NCBI GenBank assembly: GCA_963825255.1
Contig: CAWGSF010000001.1
Span: 310,001 to 374,000, forward strand
From: JAIBJN01 sp963825255
GTDB lineage: Bacteria > Actinomycetota > Thermoleophilia > Gaiellales > Gaiellaceae
Direction: 5' to 3'
Length of the DNA: 64,000 bases
The position numbers and the translations under genes were made by a program. Below the pieces are notes generated by a model that worked only from the letters and a program-made list of their open reading frames with translations, was not told the DNA's origin and did no database searches. Numbering within the stretch: position 1 is the first letter of the stretch; each line of letters starts with the position of its first letter. Of the stretch, positions 41,163-50,150 are shown in pieces.

Positions 41163-42290
41163 ATGAGACGCATGGTCGCCCTGCTTCCGGTCCTGATCGC
41201 GTTCCAGGCCGGCGCGCCGCCCGCACTCGCCTGGACCTGGCCCGTCGACGGGCCGGTGCTTCGACCTTTCAAGTACGGCGACGACCCCTATGCCGCCGGG
41301 CAGCATCGCGGCGTCGACGTCGGCGCCGACCCCGGCGACGCGGTCCGGGCTCCCGTGTCCGGGATCGTGAGCTTCGCCGGCACGGTTCCGGGCGGTGGTC
41401 GCACGCTGACCCTCCAGACAGACGACGGCCTGTCCGTCACGCTCGTCCACCTCGGGGGCATCGCCGTCCCGCGGGCGATGGAGGTCGAGGAGGGCGTCGT
41501 CGTCGGAGAGGTCGGCCCGAGCGGCGAGGCCGAGCATCCACGGCCGTACGTCCATCTCGGCGTTCGGAGGACCTCGGAGGCCGACGGCTACCTCGACCCG
41601 CTCGCGTTCCTCCCCGCCAGGGCGCCGGTCAAGGCGCCCGCGGCCACCGCCGTCGAGCCGGCGCCGGCGGCGTCCTCCGCGCCCGCGGCCGGTCCCGACG
41701 CGCCGGCTGCTGCTCCTGCCCCACACGCGTCCGCCGCGCCCGCGCGCCACGACGAGCGGGCGCGCGAGGGTCGTCAGACGGCGCGGGCCGAGGGCCGTGA
41801 GGTCGCGCCCGGGACGCCGGCGTCCGCGGCCGGCGTCGTCGCGGTCGCGGGAGCCGGAAGCTCTCGATCCCCGGCCGAGCAACCCTCCTGGACGGTGGAC
41901 CGACGCACCCTCCCCGGCTCGTTCGAGGTCGCTGCTTCGGTGCCTCGTGCTTCGGCGGGGGATGGACAGGGTCGCTCCGCGCCCCGAGGCGGTTCGCGTG
42001 CCATTCCGCCGCAGGCCGTCCTGTTCGTTGCGGTGGTGTGCACGGCCATGCTCGGGGCGGTTGGCATCGCCGCGGTGAGCAGGCGTCGGCCGGGGGTTGG
42101 TCCTGCACCTGCACCTGCGCCGGCGGGCGCGGCGAGCCCTGTCCCGGGCCCCGTCACGGCCTGCGAGCCCGTCGCAGCCCCGCCGGGCCGCCGGGCTCCT
42201 CCGCGCTCGCCGCTGTCGCGACGATGCGGTACTCGCGGCGGGCCCCACCACTCGCCGCGTCGAAGCACGGAGCTCCTCGTGGCCTCCTGA
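41163..42290 (+). CDS. M23-like peptidase-domain protein with C-terminal membrane segment
   Basis: The 375-residue protein starts at ATG 41163 behind AGGAGGCAGG and has a signal peptide (MVALLPVLIAFQAGAPPALA). The M23 domain (residues 25-150) has GQHRGVDVGADPGD, the HxxxD zinc site, but the usual HxH reads PYVHLGVR, so one histidine is Tyr and peptidase activity is doubtful. A long Ala/Pro/Arg-rich region and a single transmembrane helix (AVLFVAVVCTAMLGAVGIAAVS) follow. It is probably an envelope protein that binds or cuts peptidoglycan. The low-complexity tail after residue 310 is poorly supported. Confidence 0.75.
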   Translation: MRRMVALLPVLIAFQAGAPPALAWTWPVDGPVLRPFKYGDDPYAAGQHRGVDVGADPGDAVRAPVSGIVSFAGTVPGGGRTLTLQTDDGLSVTLVHLGGIAVPRAMEVEEGVVVGEVGPSGEAEHPRPYVHLGVRRTSEADGYLDPLAFLPARAPVKAPAATAVEPAPAASSAPAAGPDAPAAAPAPHASAAPARHDERAREGRQTARAEGREVAPGTPASAAGVVAVAGAGSSRSPAEQPSWTVDRRTLPGSFEVAASVPRASAGDGQGRSAPRGGSRAIPPQAVLFVAVVCTAMLGAVGIAAVSRRRPGVGPAPAPAPAGAASPVPGPVTACEPVAAPPGRRAPPRSPLSRRCGTRGGPHHSPRRSTELLVAS

Positions 42291-42333
42291 TCTCGGTGCT
42301 CTCGCCGCGCCGTTTCGTCCCGAAGACCGTCCG

Positions 42334-42339
42334 TATGAT
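42334..42339 (+). promoter_or_regulatory. -10-like hexamer for metG, leaderless spacing
   Basis: TATGAT ends eight bases before the metG ATG at 42348 with no ribosome-binding site between. Confidence 0.5.
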
Positions 42340-42347
42340 GGGCGCCG

Positions 42348-43868
42348 ATGAGGTTCTACGTCACGACGCCCATCTACTACGTGAACTCGACGCCGCACAT
42401 CGGGCACGCGTACACGACGATCGCCGCGGACGTCGTTGTTCGCCACCGGCGCCAGCGCGGCGAGGAGACGTTCTTCCTGACCGGGACGGACGAGCACGGC
42501 TCGAACATCCCGCGCGTCGCGGCGGAGGCGGGCCTGGAGCTCGAGGAGTTCGTCGACCGCAACGCGGCGGCCTTCCGCGAGATGACGGTTCGGGTCAACG
42601 CGTCGAACGACTTCTTCATCAGGACCACGGATCCGCGGCACGGGAAGCTCGTCCAGGAGTTCCTGCAGCGCATCTACGACGCGGGCGAGATCTACGAGGG
42701 CGTCTACGCGGGGCTCTACTGCACGCGGTGCGAGGCCTTCTACACGGAGGCGGAGCTGGTGGACGGCCTGTGCCCGCAGCACGGGATCCCGCCCGAGCAC
42801 GTCGAGGAGAAGAACTACTTCTTCCGCCTCTCGGCCTACCAGGACAGGCTCCTTCGTCTCTACGACGAGCGGCCGGACATCGTCCTTCCGCGCTTCCGCT
42901 ACAACGAGGCCCGCAGCTTCATCGAGCGTGGCCTGGACGACATCAGCGTCAGCCGGGCGTCCCAGCGCTGGGGGATCCCGGTCCCCTGGGATCCCGACCA
43001 GGTCGTCTACGTCTGGGTCGACGCGCTCATCAACTACTGGAGCGCGCTCGAGTTCGCACGCGAGGACGAGGACCTCCGGCCCACCTTCTGGCCCGAGGTG
43101 CGGCACCTCCTGGCGAAGGACATCCTCAAGTTCCACTGCGTCATCTGGCCGGCGCTCCTGCTCGCCGCCGGGATCGAGACGCCGCGACAGCTCTTCGTGC
43201 ACGGATACCTGCTCCTCGACGAGCGGAAGATCGCGAAGTCGGTCGGGAACGTCATCGACCCTCTGGACCTCGTCGACGTCTACGGGGTGGACCCGCTGCG
43301 CTTCTACCTCTTCCGCGTCGCGACGTTCGGGCAGGACGGGAGCATTTCCCTCGAGGGAATGCACGAGCGCTACGAGCGGGAGCTCGGGAACGACCTCGGC
43401 AACCTGCTCTCGCGAACCACGGCGATGATCGCGCGCTACCGCGGGGGCCGGCTCCACGCGGCGGACGTCTCCGAGCCGCTGGCGGCCGAGGTCGAGCAGG
43501 TCGGGGCGGAGGTCGCGGCGTGCCTCGACGAATTCGATCTCACGGGCGCGCTCGACCGCGTGTGGGAGCTCGTGCGCCGCCTGAATCGCCACGTCGAGCA
43601 GACCGCGCCCTGGGAGCTTGCCAAGGACGACGCGCGCGGAGAGGAGCTCGACCAGGTCCTGTACGAGCTCGCCGACGGGTTGCGGGCGGTCGCCGTCGCG
43701 CTCGCGGCGTTCGTCCCCGAGACGTCCGAACGGATCCTCTCGAGCCTGCGTCAGCCGGCCGATCTCGCCTGGGCCAACGTGGCGGCGGGGCTCGCCGTGG
43801 AGGTCGAGGGGATCGAGCCGGCGGCTCCGCTCTTCCCGCGGGTCGATACGCCGACCGCGGCGGCGTGA
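42348..43868 (+). CDS. metG: Methionyl-tRNA synthetase
   Basis: The 506-residue class I synthetase has TPIYYVNSTPHIGHAYT with the HIGH motif, TGTDEHGSNI, a zinc region with CTRCEAFY and CPQHG, VDALINYWSAL, and KIAKSVGN in place of KMSKS. The anticodon-binding helical domain completes the protein. It lacks the C-terminal tRNA-binding extension, which is normal for the actinobacterial type. It heads the metG-tatD-rsmA-ispE cluster. Confidence 0.96.
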   Translation: MRFYVTTPIYYVNSTPHIGHAYTTIAADVVVRHRRQRGEETFFLTGTDEHGSNIPRVAAEAGLELEEFVDRNAAAFREMTVRVNASNDFFIRTTDPRHGKLVQEFLQRIYDAGEIYEGVYAGLYCTRCEAFYTEAELVDGLCPQHGIPPEHVEEKNYFFRLSAYQDRLLRLYDERPDIVLPRFRYNEARSFIERGLDDISVSRASQRWGIPVPWDPDQVVYVWVDALINYWSALEFAREDEDLRPTFWPEVRHLLAKDILKFHCVIWPALLLAAGIETPRQLFVHGYLLLDERKIAKSVGNVIDPLDLVDVYGVDPLRFYLFRVATFGQDGSISLEGMHERYERELGNDLGNLLSRTTAMIARYRGGRLHAADVSEPLAAEVEQVGAEVAACLDEFDLTGALDRVWELVRRLNRHVEQTAPWELAKDDARGEELDQVLYELADGLRAVAVALAAFVPETSERILSSLRQPADLAWANVAAGLAVEVEGIEPAAPLFPRVDTPTAAA

Positions 43869-43890
43869 AGCCTTCGCGGCCGCCTCGCGG

Positions 43891-44640
43891 ATGATCGACA
43901 CCCACGCCCACCTCGACGCGTTCGAGGACGCGGGCGAGGTCCTGGAGCGGGCGCGGGCGGTCGGCGTGGAGCGGGTCGTCAGCGTCGGGACGAGCATCGA
44001 GTCGTGCCGGGACACCCTCGCGCTCTGCGAGCGGGAGGAGGGCGTCTACGCGGCGCTCGGGCTCCACCCCCACGAGGCAGGATCGGTCACCGATCGCGAC
44101 CTCGCCGAGCTCCGGAGCCTTCTCGGGCATCCGAAGGCCGTCGCGGTCGGGGAGACGGGGCTCGACTACTACCGCGACCGGGCCCCGCGCGGGCGGCAGG
44201 CGGAGGTGTTCCGTGCCCAGCGGCGGCTCGCCGCCGAGCTGGCGAAGCCGCTCGTCGTGCACACGCGCGCCGCGGAGGAGGACACCGTCACGGCGCTCGG
44301 CGACCTCCCGGCTGACGTCCCGGTGATCCTCCACTGCTTCTCCTCGTCGGAGCTCCTGGCGCCGGCGCTCGAGCACGGCTGGTACGTGTCCTTCGCAGGA
44401 AACGCCACCTATCCCAAGGCGCCGGAGCTGCGCTGGGCGGCCGCCCGCGTGCCCGCCGACCGCCTGCTCGCGGAGACGGACTGCCCGTACCTCGCGCCGC
44501 AGCCGGTCCGGGGGCGCCGGAACGAGCCGGCGTACGTCCTGCACACCCTCGAGGCCCTGGCGGAGGCTCGTGGGGAGACCGCCGCGTCGGTCGGAGAGCG
44601 GATCGCCGCCAACGCCACGGCGGTCTTCGGCTTGCCGTGA
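43891..44640 (+). CDS. tatD: TatD-family metal-dependent hydrolase
   Basis: The 249-residue TIM-barrel hydrolase has MIDTHAHLDAFED with the first two metal histidines, GLHPHEA, VGETGLDYYRD, VVHTRAAEEDTV, LHCFSS and ETDCPYLAPQP with the catalytic aspartate. Family members are 3'-5' exonucleases or DNases in repair and D-aminoacyl-related quality control. ATG 43891 follows metG by 22 bases, and its stop overlaps the rsmA start as GTGA. Confidence 0.92.
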   Translation: MIDTHAHLDAFEDAGEVLERARAVGVERVVSVGTSIESCRDTLALCEREEGVYAALGLHPHEAGSVTDRDLAELRSLLGHPKAVAVGETGLDYYRDRAPRGRQAEVFRAQRRLAAELAKPLVVHTRAAEEDTVTALGDLPADVPVILHCFSSSELLAPALEHGWYVSFAGNATYPKAPELRWAAARVPADRLLAETDCPYLAPQPVRGRRNEPAYVLHTLEALAEARGETAASVGERIAANATAVFGLP

Positions 44641-45422
44641 AGCTCCCCGTCACGCCCAGGCGAGAGCTCGGCCAGCACTTCCTCGTCGACGAGAACATCC
44701 TCGGCGTCGCCGGTCGCCTCGCGGAGCTGCGGGCCGACGACGTCGTCCTCGAGGTCGGAGCGGGGCTCGGGATCCTGACCGCCTACCTGGCCGACCGCGT
44801 CCGCGTCGTCCACTCGGTCGAGCTCGACCGCTCGCTCGAGCCCCACCTGCGCGAACGGCTCGAAGGGCGGACGAACGTCGAGCTCGTGTTCGGCGATGCG
44901 CTCGCGCTTCCGCTCCACGAGCTCGATCCGCCGCCGGGCAAGCTCGTGGCCAACCTCCCGTACCAGATCGCGACGCCGCTCGTGGCCGAGAGCCTGTGGG
45001 GGCTGCCCACCGTGGAGGCGTGGTGCGTGCTCGTTCAGCGCGAGGTCGCCGACCGCTTCTTCGCTTCGACGGGGACGAGGAGCTACGGGTCGGTGTCGGT
45101 GCTGATCAGGCTCACTGCCGAGCGAACCGGGCTCCGCCCGGTCGCGCGCACGTGCTTCTCGCCGCCCCCGAACGTCGACTCCGCGCTCGTCGCCTTCCGC
45201 CGCACGCGGTCCTGGGGCCCCGAGGTCGCGCGGGTGCGGGAGGTCGTGCAGGCGGCCTTCGCACACCGGCGGAAGACGCTCGCCAACTCGCTGGAGCTCA
45301 CCGGCATGGCGAGCCGGGGCGAGGCCGTTTCTGCTCTCGCCGAGATGGGCCGGGCCGCCGACGTCCGACCGCAGGCGCTCGAGCCGCCCGAGTTCCTCCG
45401 GCTGTCCGAGCTCCTACCGTGA
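44637..45422 (+). CDS. rsmA: 16S rRNA dimethyladenosine transferase
   Basis: The 261-residue KsgA protein dimethylates the two adjacent adenosines near the 3' end of 16S rRNA. It has RRELGQHFLVDENILG at the start, the SAM site VLEVGAGLGILTAYLA near residue 38, VFGDAL and the catalytic NLPYQIATPL near residue 103. It starts at GTG 44637 inside the tatD stop and overlaps ispE by four bases. In mycobacteria a resuscitation factor (rpfB) lies between tatD and this gene; here the space is absent. Confidence 0.95.
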   Translation: MKLPVTPRRELGQHFLVDENILGVAGRLAELRADDVVLEVGAGLGILTAYLADRVRVVHSVELDRSLEPHLRERLEGRTNVELVFGDALALPLHELDPPPGKLVANLPYQIATPLVAESLWGLPTVEAWCVLVQREVADRFFASTGTRSYGSVSVLIRLTAERTGLRPVARTCFSPPPNVDSALVAFRRTRSWGPEVARVREVVQAAFAHRRKTLANSLELTGMASRGEAVSALAEMGRAADVRPQALEPPEFLRLSELLP

Positions 45423-46249
45423 GCGAATCCCGGGCGATCGCCGCGGCCAAGATCAACCTCGCGCTGCTGGTCGGTCCGAGGCGAGAGGACGGGCTCCACG
45501 AGGTCGCGACGGTGCTCCAGCGCGTCGACGTCTGCGACCGCCTCGAGCTCGGGCCCGCCGACGAGCTCGAGGTCGTCGGGTTCGAAGAGGACACGATCGT
45601 CCGCGATGCGCTCGCGCGGCTCGCGGCGGAGGCGGGCGTGGAGCCGAGGTGGCGCGCGCGGATCGCCAAGGAGATCCCGGTCGCCGCGGGCCTGGGCGGC
45701 GGAAGCGCCGACGCCGCCGGGGCCCTCGGCCTCGCCAACGCATCGCTCCCGGAGCCGCTCGCGCCGGAGCGGCTGCGACGGCTCGCCGCCTCGATCGGCG
45801 CCGACGTCCCCTTCTTCCTGGAACCGGGCCCGAAGCTGGCCGAAGGAGCGGGCGAGCGGCTGACCCCGCTCGAGCTGCCGCAGGACTTCTGGGTGCTGAT
45901 CGCGGTTCCCGGTGACGCCCGGAAGGCGTCCACGGCGTCCGTCTACGAGCGGTTCGACGAGCTCGGCCGCGCGGCGGGCTTCGAGACGAGGAAGCGGGCG
46001 CTCCTCGACGCGCTCTCCGAGGTCCGGCGTCCTCGTGACCTCGCCGCGTTGCCTCCCAACGATCTGGCGGAGGCCGCGGGCGGCGCGCCGCTCGCCGCCG
46101 AGCTGCTCTCGGCCGGCGCGTTCCGGGCCGATCTGAGCGGCGCTGGGCCGGCCGTCTACGGGCTCTTCCACCATCGTCGCGACGCCGTCCAGGCCGAGCG
46201 GCGCCTGGGCCGTCGGGTGCGCACCTGGATCGCAGCAGCCGTCTGGTAA
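45419..46249 (+). CDS. ispE: 4-diphosphocytidyl-2-C-methyl-D-erythritol kinase
   Basis: The 276-residue GHMP kinase phosphorylates CDP-methylerythritol in the MEP isoprenoid pathway. It has AAAKINLALLVGPRREDGLHEV at its start in spaced form (AKINLALLVG, DGLHEVATVLQ), the ATP loop PVAAGLGGGSADAAGAL near residue 87, and a C-terminal LSGAGPAVYGLF. It starts at GTG 45419, overlapping rsmA, and is the last gene of the metG cluster. Confidence 0.94.
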   Translation: MSESRAIAAAKINLALLVGPRREDGLHEVATVLQRVDVCDRLELGPADELEVVGFEEDTIVRDALARLAAEAGVEPRWRARIAKEIPVAAGLGGGSADAAGALGLANASLPEPLAPERLRRLAASIGADVPFFLEPGPKLAEGAGERLTPLELPQDFWVLIAVPGDARKASTASVYERFDELGRAAGFETRKRALLDALSEVRRPRDLAALPPNDLAEAAGGAPLAAELLSAGAFRADLSGAGPAVYGLFHHRRDAVQAERRLGRRVRTWIAAAVW

Positions 46250-46252
46250 CTT
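46247..46252 (+). promoter_or_regulatory. -10-like hexamer for the small membrane gene at 46261, leaderless spacing
   Basis: TAACTT, which includes the ispE stop codon, ends eight bases before GTG 46261. Confidence 0.35.
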
Positions 46253-46260
46253 CGAACGAC

Positions 46261-46617
46261 GTGGCGACGTCTCCTGCGATCGAGCTCCACGAGGGCGACC
46301 CCGACCAGCGGCTCCGGTCGTACCGGCTTCGGATCGCGCTCGCGATCGGGCTCGTCGAGAGCCTGCTCGTGCTCGTCGGCGGGCTGGGCTGGTTCTGGGT
46401 GCTCGCGCTCGCGGCCGTCGCCGTCGCCCTCCACCTGCTCGTCGGTCGGCGCACCGATCGCCGCACCCCCCGCGAGGTCATCTGGATCCTGGCCGTCTCG
46501 CAGCTGATCGCGGTGCTCGTCCCCGTGCTCTGGGTGCTCGTGAAGGGCCTCGCGATCGTCGCGCTCGTGCTGATGGCCGGCGTGCTCCTCGCGATGCTGC
46601 TCCTGGACCGCCGCTAG
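46261..46617 (+). CDS. Small membrane protein of unknown function
   Basis: The 118-residue protein has a short acidic N-terminus and three to four hydrophobic helices (IALAIGLVESLLVLVGGLGWFW, LALAAVAVALHLLVG, VIWILAVSQLIAVLVPVLWVLV and ALVLMAGVLLAMLLL). A basic loop, GRRTDRRTPRE, lies between helices two and three. No family was recognised. It lies between ispE and the tRNA-Gln gene on the same strand. Confidence 0.65.
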   Translation: MATSPAIELHEGDPDQRLRSYRLRIALAIGLVESLLVLVGGLGWFWVLALAAVAVALHLLVGRRTDRRTPREVIWILAVSQLIAVLVPVLWVLVKGLAIVALVLMAGVLLAMLLLDRR

Positions 46618-46631
46618 CCGGGCCATATACT
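46603..46631 (+). promoter_or_regulatory. Promoter of tRNA-Gln
   Basis: A good -10 box, TATACT (46626-46631), lies nine bases before the mature tRNA 5' end, with a weak -35-like CTGGAC at 46603-46608 seventeen bases upstream. The short distance leaves a very small 5' leader. Confidence 0.55.
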
Positions 46632-46640
46632 CGCGGGCAG

Positions 46641-46714
46641 TGGGGCGTAGCCAAGTGGTAAGGCAGCGGGTTTTGGTCCCGTGACCGGAGGTTCGAATCC
46701 TCCCGCCCCAGCCA
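46641..46714 (+). tRNA. tRNA-Gln (anticodon TTG)
   Basis: The sequence folds as a complete tRNA. The acceptor arms TGGGGCG and CGCCCCA pair, the D arm contains AGTGGTAAGGC, the anticodon stem GCGGG/CCCGT encloses TTTTGGT with anticodon TTG at 46673-46675, and the T arm contains GGTTCGAATCC. CCA is encoded at 46712-46714. It reads CAA and, by wobble, CAG glutamine codons. It lies just upstream of glmU. Confidence 0.96.
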
Positions 46715-46724
46715 TGACTTCCTC

Positions 46725-48066
46725 GTGACGCGCACCCCCCTCGCAGCGGTGGTGATGGCCGCAGGGCTCGGCACACGCATGCGGTCGCGGCGGCCCAAGC
46801 ACCTGCACCCGGTCCTCGGCCGGCGCCTGGTCGACTGGGTGATCGACGCCGCACGCCGGCTCGACCCGGACCCGCTCGTGGTCGTCACGTCGCCCGGCAC
46901 CGTCCCGGAGCTCGAGGGCACGCTCCCGGACGGCGCCGTCCTCGCAATCCAGGAGACGGCCCGCGGGACCGGTGACGCCGTCGCCGCGGCGCACCCGGCA
47001 CTCGAGCAGTTCGAGGGCGACGTCCTCATCCTGGCGGGCGACGCTCCGCTCCTCTCAGGTGACGAGCTCGACGCTCTCGCCGAGACCCATCGCGCCGAGG
47101 GCGCCGCCGCGACCGTCCTCTCGTTCGAGCCGGCCGACCCGGGGGCCTACGGCCGCATCGTGCGCGACTCGTCCGGGCGGTTGCGGGCGATCGTCGAGGC
47201 GCGCGACGCCACGCCGGAGCAGCTCGCGATCCGCGAGGTCAACTCCTCTGTGTACGTCTTCGCCGCGGACGCGCTCTGGAGCGCTCTCGCGCACCTCGAC
47301 ACCGACAACGCGCAGGGGGAGCTCTACCTCACCGACGCGGTGCGTCATCTGGTGGATGACGGCCGGGCCGTGGCCGTGTACCGTGCGGCCGACCCCCGTG
47401 TCGGCGAAGGCGTGAACACCCGGGCCGATCTCGCAGCAGCGGGCGCGGCGTTGCGCGACGAGATCCTCTCCGGCCACATGGAGGCCGGGGTCTCGATCGT
47501 CGATCCCGGCGACGACGTGGATCGAGCCCGAGGTCGAGATCGAGGCCGATGCGGTCATCCACCCGTTCACCGTCCTGCGCGGTGCCACGGTGGTCCGCCG
47601 CGGCGCCGAGGTCGGCCCGCACGCGGTCGCCGTCGACGCGGAGGTCGGGGAGGAAGCGGTCGTGGGGCCGTTCTGTTACCTTCGCCCAGGAACGGTGCTC
47701 GCTGCGCGCGCCAAGGCCGGAACCTTCGTGGAGCTGAAGAACAGCCGGATCGGAGAAGGGACGAAGGTGCCCCACCTCTCGTACCTCGGAGACGCCGAGG
47801 TGGGCGAGGGGACGAACGTCGGCGCCGGGACGATCACGGCGAACTTCCCGCACGAGCCCGGCCGGCCGAAGGGCAAGACGACGATCGGCCGGAACGTCAG
47901 GACCGGGATTCACAATGGTCTCGAGGCTCCCGTGACCATTGGAGACGGCGCATGGATCGGAGGCGGCTCGTACATCACCGACGACGTGCCGCCCGACTCG
48001 CTCGCCATCGCGCGCGCGCGTCAGGTGACGAAGGAGAGCTACCTGCGTGGAAAGCGGAACGACTGA
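46725..48066 (+). CDS. glmU: Bifunctional GlmU, interrupted by a +1 frameshift
   Basis: GlmU acetylates glucosamine 1-phosphate and couples it to UTP to give UDP-GlcNAc for peptidoglycan. The N-terminal pyrophosphorylase domain has VVMAAGLGTRMRSRRPKHLHP, QETARGTGDAV and LAGDAPLL. The C-terminal left-handed beta helix has PFCYLRPGTVLAARAKAGTF, FVELKNSRIGEG and GAGTITANF. The frame breaks at 47508, where one extra G separates SIVDP from ATTWIEPEVEIEADAVIHP in the next frame; the corrected length is 446 residues. The gene is essential in most bacteria, so a consensus error is far likelier than decay. It starts at GTG 46725. Confidence 0.93.
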
Positions 48067-49123
48067 GCTCGCGCTTCCGGGCCTCGACATGACGCCCGAG
48101 CACACGCCGCAGCCGCAGGGCGAGCGCGGCCGCTGGCTCGAGCGCGGCCCCTCGGGCAAGCTCATGCTCTTCTCGGGACGCTCGCACCCGGTTCTGGCCG
48201 GGAGAATCGCCGACCAGCTCAACATCGAGCTCGGCGAGGTCGAGCTGAAGACCTTCGCCAACGGCGAGACGTACTGCCGGTACAGGGAGTCGATCCGGGG
48301 GGCCGACGTCTTCCTCGTCCAGGCCTGTCACGGGCGGGCGGCCAACGACTACCTCTGGGAGCTCATGGTCATGATCCAGGCGGCGAAGCTCGCCTCCGCC
48401 AACCGGATCACCGCGGTCATGCCCTGGTTCCCGTACTCGCGGCAGGACAAGAAGTCGTCGCCGCGGGAGCCGATCACGGCGAAGCTCCTCGCCGACGTCC
48501 TCGACGCGGCCGGGGTCGACCGCGTGCTCACGATGGACCTCCACGCCGGGCAGATCCAGGGGTTCTTCCGGATCCCCGTCGATCACATGACGGCTCTACC
48601 CCTGTTCGCCCGGTACTACCGCGAGACGCTGGGGCTGCACGGCGACGGAGTCGTGGTCGTTTCGCCCGATCCCGGCCGCGCGAAGATGGCGGCCAAGTTC
48701 GCCCAGATGCTCGAGGCGGACTGGGCGATCATGAGCAAGACACGTCCCGCGCACGACGTCGCTGCCGTGACGCAGGTCATCGGCGCGGAGAAGGTGGCCG
48801 GCAAGGTGGCGATCATGAGCGACGACATCATCGTCACGGGCGGGACGCTCATCGCCGGCGCGCAGGCGCTGATCGAGGCGGGGGCGAGCGACGTCTATGC
48901 CTGCGCGACGCACGGGCTCTTCCCGGACGACGCGCTCGAGAAGCTCGCCGGCTCGGAGCTCGCCGGGATCGCGGTGACGGACACCGTGCCGGTCAGCGAG
49001 CTGAACCGCCCGCACAAGCTCGCCGTCCTCACGATCTCCGGGATCCTCGCGGAGACGATCGAGAACGTCTTCTCCGACGAGTCGGTCTCGGCGATCTTCG
49101 CCGGCGAGAACCAGCTCTTCTAG
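48047..49123 (+). CDS. prs: Ribose-phosphate pyrophosphokinase
   Basis: The 358-residue enzyme makes PRPP from ribose 5-phosphate and ATP. It has KLMLFSGRSHPVLAGRIA, the ATP-site PWFPYSRQDKKSSPREPITAK in spaced form (PYSRQDKK), TMDLHAGQIQGFF, VVSPDPGRAKMA and the PRPP loop SDDIIVTGGTLIAGA. The N-terminus is about 30 residues longer than usual if GTG 48047 is used, which overlaps glmU by 20 bases; ATG 48089 is an alternative. The glmU-prs order is widely conserved. Confidence 0.95.
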   Translation: MESGTTELALPGLDMTPEHTPQPQGERGRWLERGPSGKLMLFSGRSHPVLAGRIADQLNIELGEVELKTFANGETYCRYRESIRGADVFLVQACHGRAANDYLWELMVMIQAAKLASANRITAVMPWFPYSRQDKKSSPREPITAKLLADVLDAAGVDRVLTMDLHAGQIQGFFRIPVDHMTALPLFARYYRETLGLHGDGVVVVSPDPGRAKMAAKFAQMLEADWAIMSKTRPAHDVAAVTQVIGAEKVAGKVAIMSDDIIVTGGTLIAGAQALIEAGASDVYACATHGLFPDDALEKLAGSELAGIAVTDTVPVSELNRPHKLAVLTISGILAETIENVFSDESVSAIFAGENQLF

Positions 49124-49152
49124 CGTTTCGCGCAGCCATGCGGGTTGCGAAC

Positions 49153-50049
49153 CTAGTTGGCGCCGGCGAGCATCGTGGCGAGCCCGTGGACACCGGTCGA
49201 GTCGAGGATGCGGAGGCGATGAAGGGCGAGCGGCCGCTGGGCGGCTGGCGAGTACCCGCCTCGGTGGTCACGGCGAGGACGTAGCCGGCGCGCCGAGCGA
49301 GTGCCCTCGATGCGGGCGTCGTACGCGCCGATCGGATAGGCGAGCCAGGGCACGCGGTGGTCGAGCCTCTGCTCGAGCGCGCGCCGCGACCGGACCAGCT
49401 CCGCGAGTGCCTGACTGTCGGACAGGGTCGTGAGCTCACGGTGCGAGACCGTGTGCGACCCGATCTCGATCCCGCGGGCCTCGAGCCGCGGCAGCTGTCG
49501 CCAGCGGAGGAAGCTCGGCTTCGAGATCCGTCCGGAGATGACATACGCGGTCGCGCGCATGCCGAGACGTGCGAGCACCGGCGAGGCCTTGGTGAACGTG
49601 TCGCGATAGCCGTCGTCGAAGGTGATCAGGATCGGCTTTCGGGGGAGTGCCCGGCCGCACATGAGCGCGTCGAAGAGCTGGCGCTGCGTGATCGTGTGGT
49701 AGCCGTGGCTTCTCAGCCACCGCATCTGATGCGCGAACACAACCGGGTCGACGGTGAGCCTCCGGGTGATCGCCGGCGTGGACGAGGAGACGACGTTGAC
49801 GCGGTGGTACATGAGGATCGCCACGCCGCGCGTCCGTCTCGGCAGACGCCTCGGCAGACGCAGTGGGCAGGGCGCCGGGAGGGTCGGCGTCCGTTCGACG
49901 ACCTCGGTCGGCGCCGTTGTGCTATCGGCAGTCTCCGGCACGAAGGCAGCGGCGACGCTCCGCGAGTCAGCGGGGGACAACATGATCAGCGCGACGACTG
50001 CGAGCGCGGCGCCGACCCGAACGATGAGATGGGGCGGGTTGGTAGCCAT
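49153..50049 (-). CDS. Secreted polysaccharide deacetylase with a compensated double indel
   Basis: The protein has a signal segment (VGAALAVVALIMLSPADS) and a NodB deacetylase domain from about residue 75: VAILMYHRVNV, ILITFDDGYRDTFT, GSHTVSHREL and WLAYPIGAYDARIE. After that the frame reads an Arg-rich stretch (49304 down to about 49255), while the next frame encodes the expected ALARRAGYVLAVTTEAG. The original frame resumes at YSPAAQRPLALHRLRI. One extra C near 49304-49306 and one missing C near 49254-49256 explain this. It probably deacetylates a cell-wall or capsule glycan. It is convergent with prs. Confidence 0.83.
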   Translation of the reverse strand: MATNPPHLIVRVGAALAVVALIMLSPADSRSVAAAFVPETADSTTAPTEVVERTPTLPAPCPLRLPRRLPRRTRGVAILMYHRVNVVSSSTPAITRRLTVDPVVFAHQMRWLRSHGYHTITQRQLFDALMCGRALPRKPILITFDDGYRDTFTKASPVLARLGMRATAYVISGRISKPSFLRWRQLPRLEARGIEIGSHTVSHRELTTLSDSQALAELVRSRRALEQRLDHRVPWLAYPIGAYDARIEGTRSARRLRPRRDHRGGYSPAAQRPLALHRLRILDSTGVHGLATMLAGAN

Positions 50050-50138
50050 GCGGCCACCGTCCGTCCGCCCTCAAACAGCCCGCTCACCGGGGCCTAATCG
50101 CTCACCAACGAGCCCTGTTCAGCCGCATACCCGGCTGG

Positions 50139-50144
50139 TACAAC
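50139..50144 (+). promoter_or_regulatory. -10-like hexamer for the BTAD-SIR2 gene, leaderless spacing
   Basis: TACAAC ends six bases before GTG 50151 with no ribosome-binding site between. Confidence 0.4.
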
Positions 50145-50150
50145 CACCCT

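Noticed and set aside
46641..46714. tRNA gene as an integration site with a neighbouring genomic island
   Set aside because: No integrase, direct repeat of the tRNA 3' end or foreign-looking genes follow; glmU lies directly downstream.
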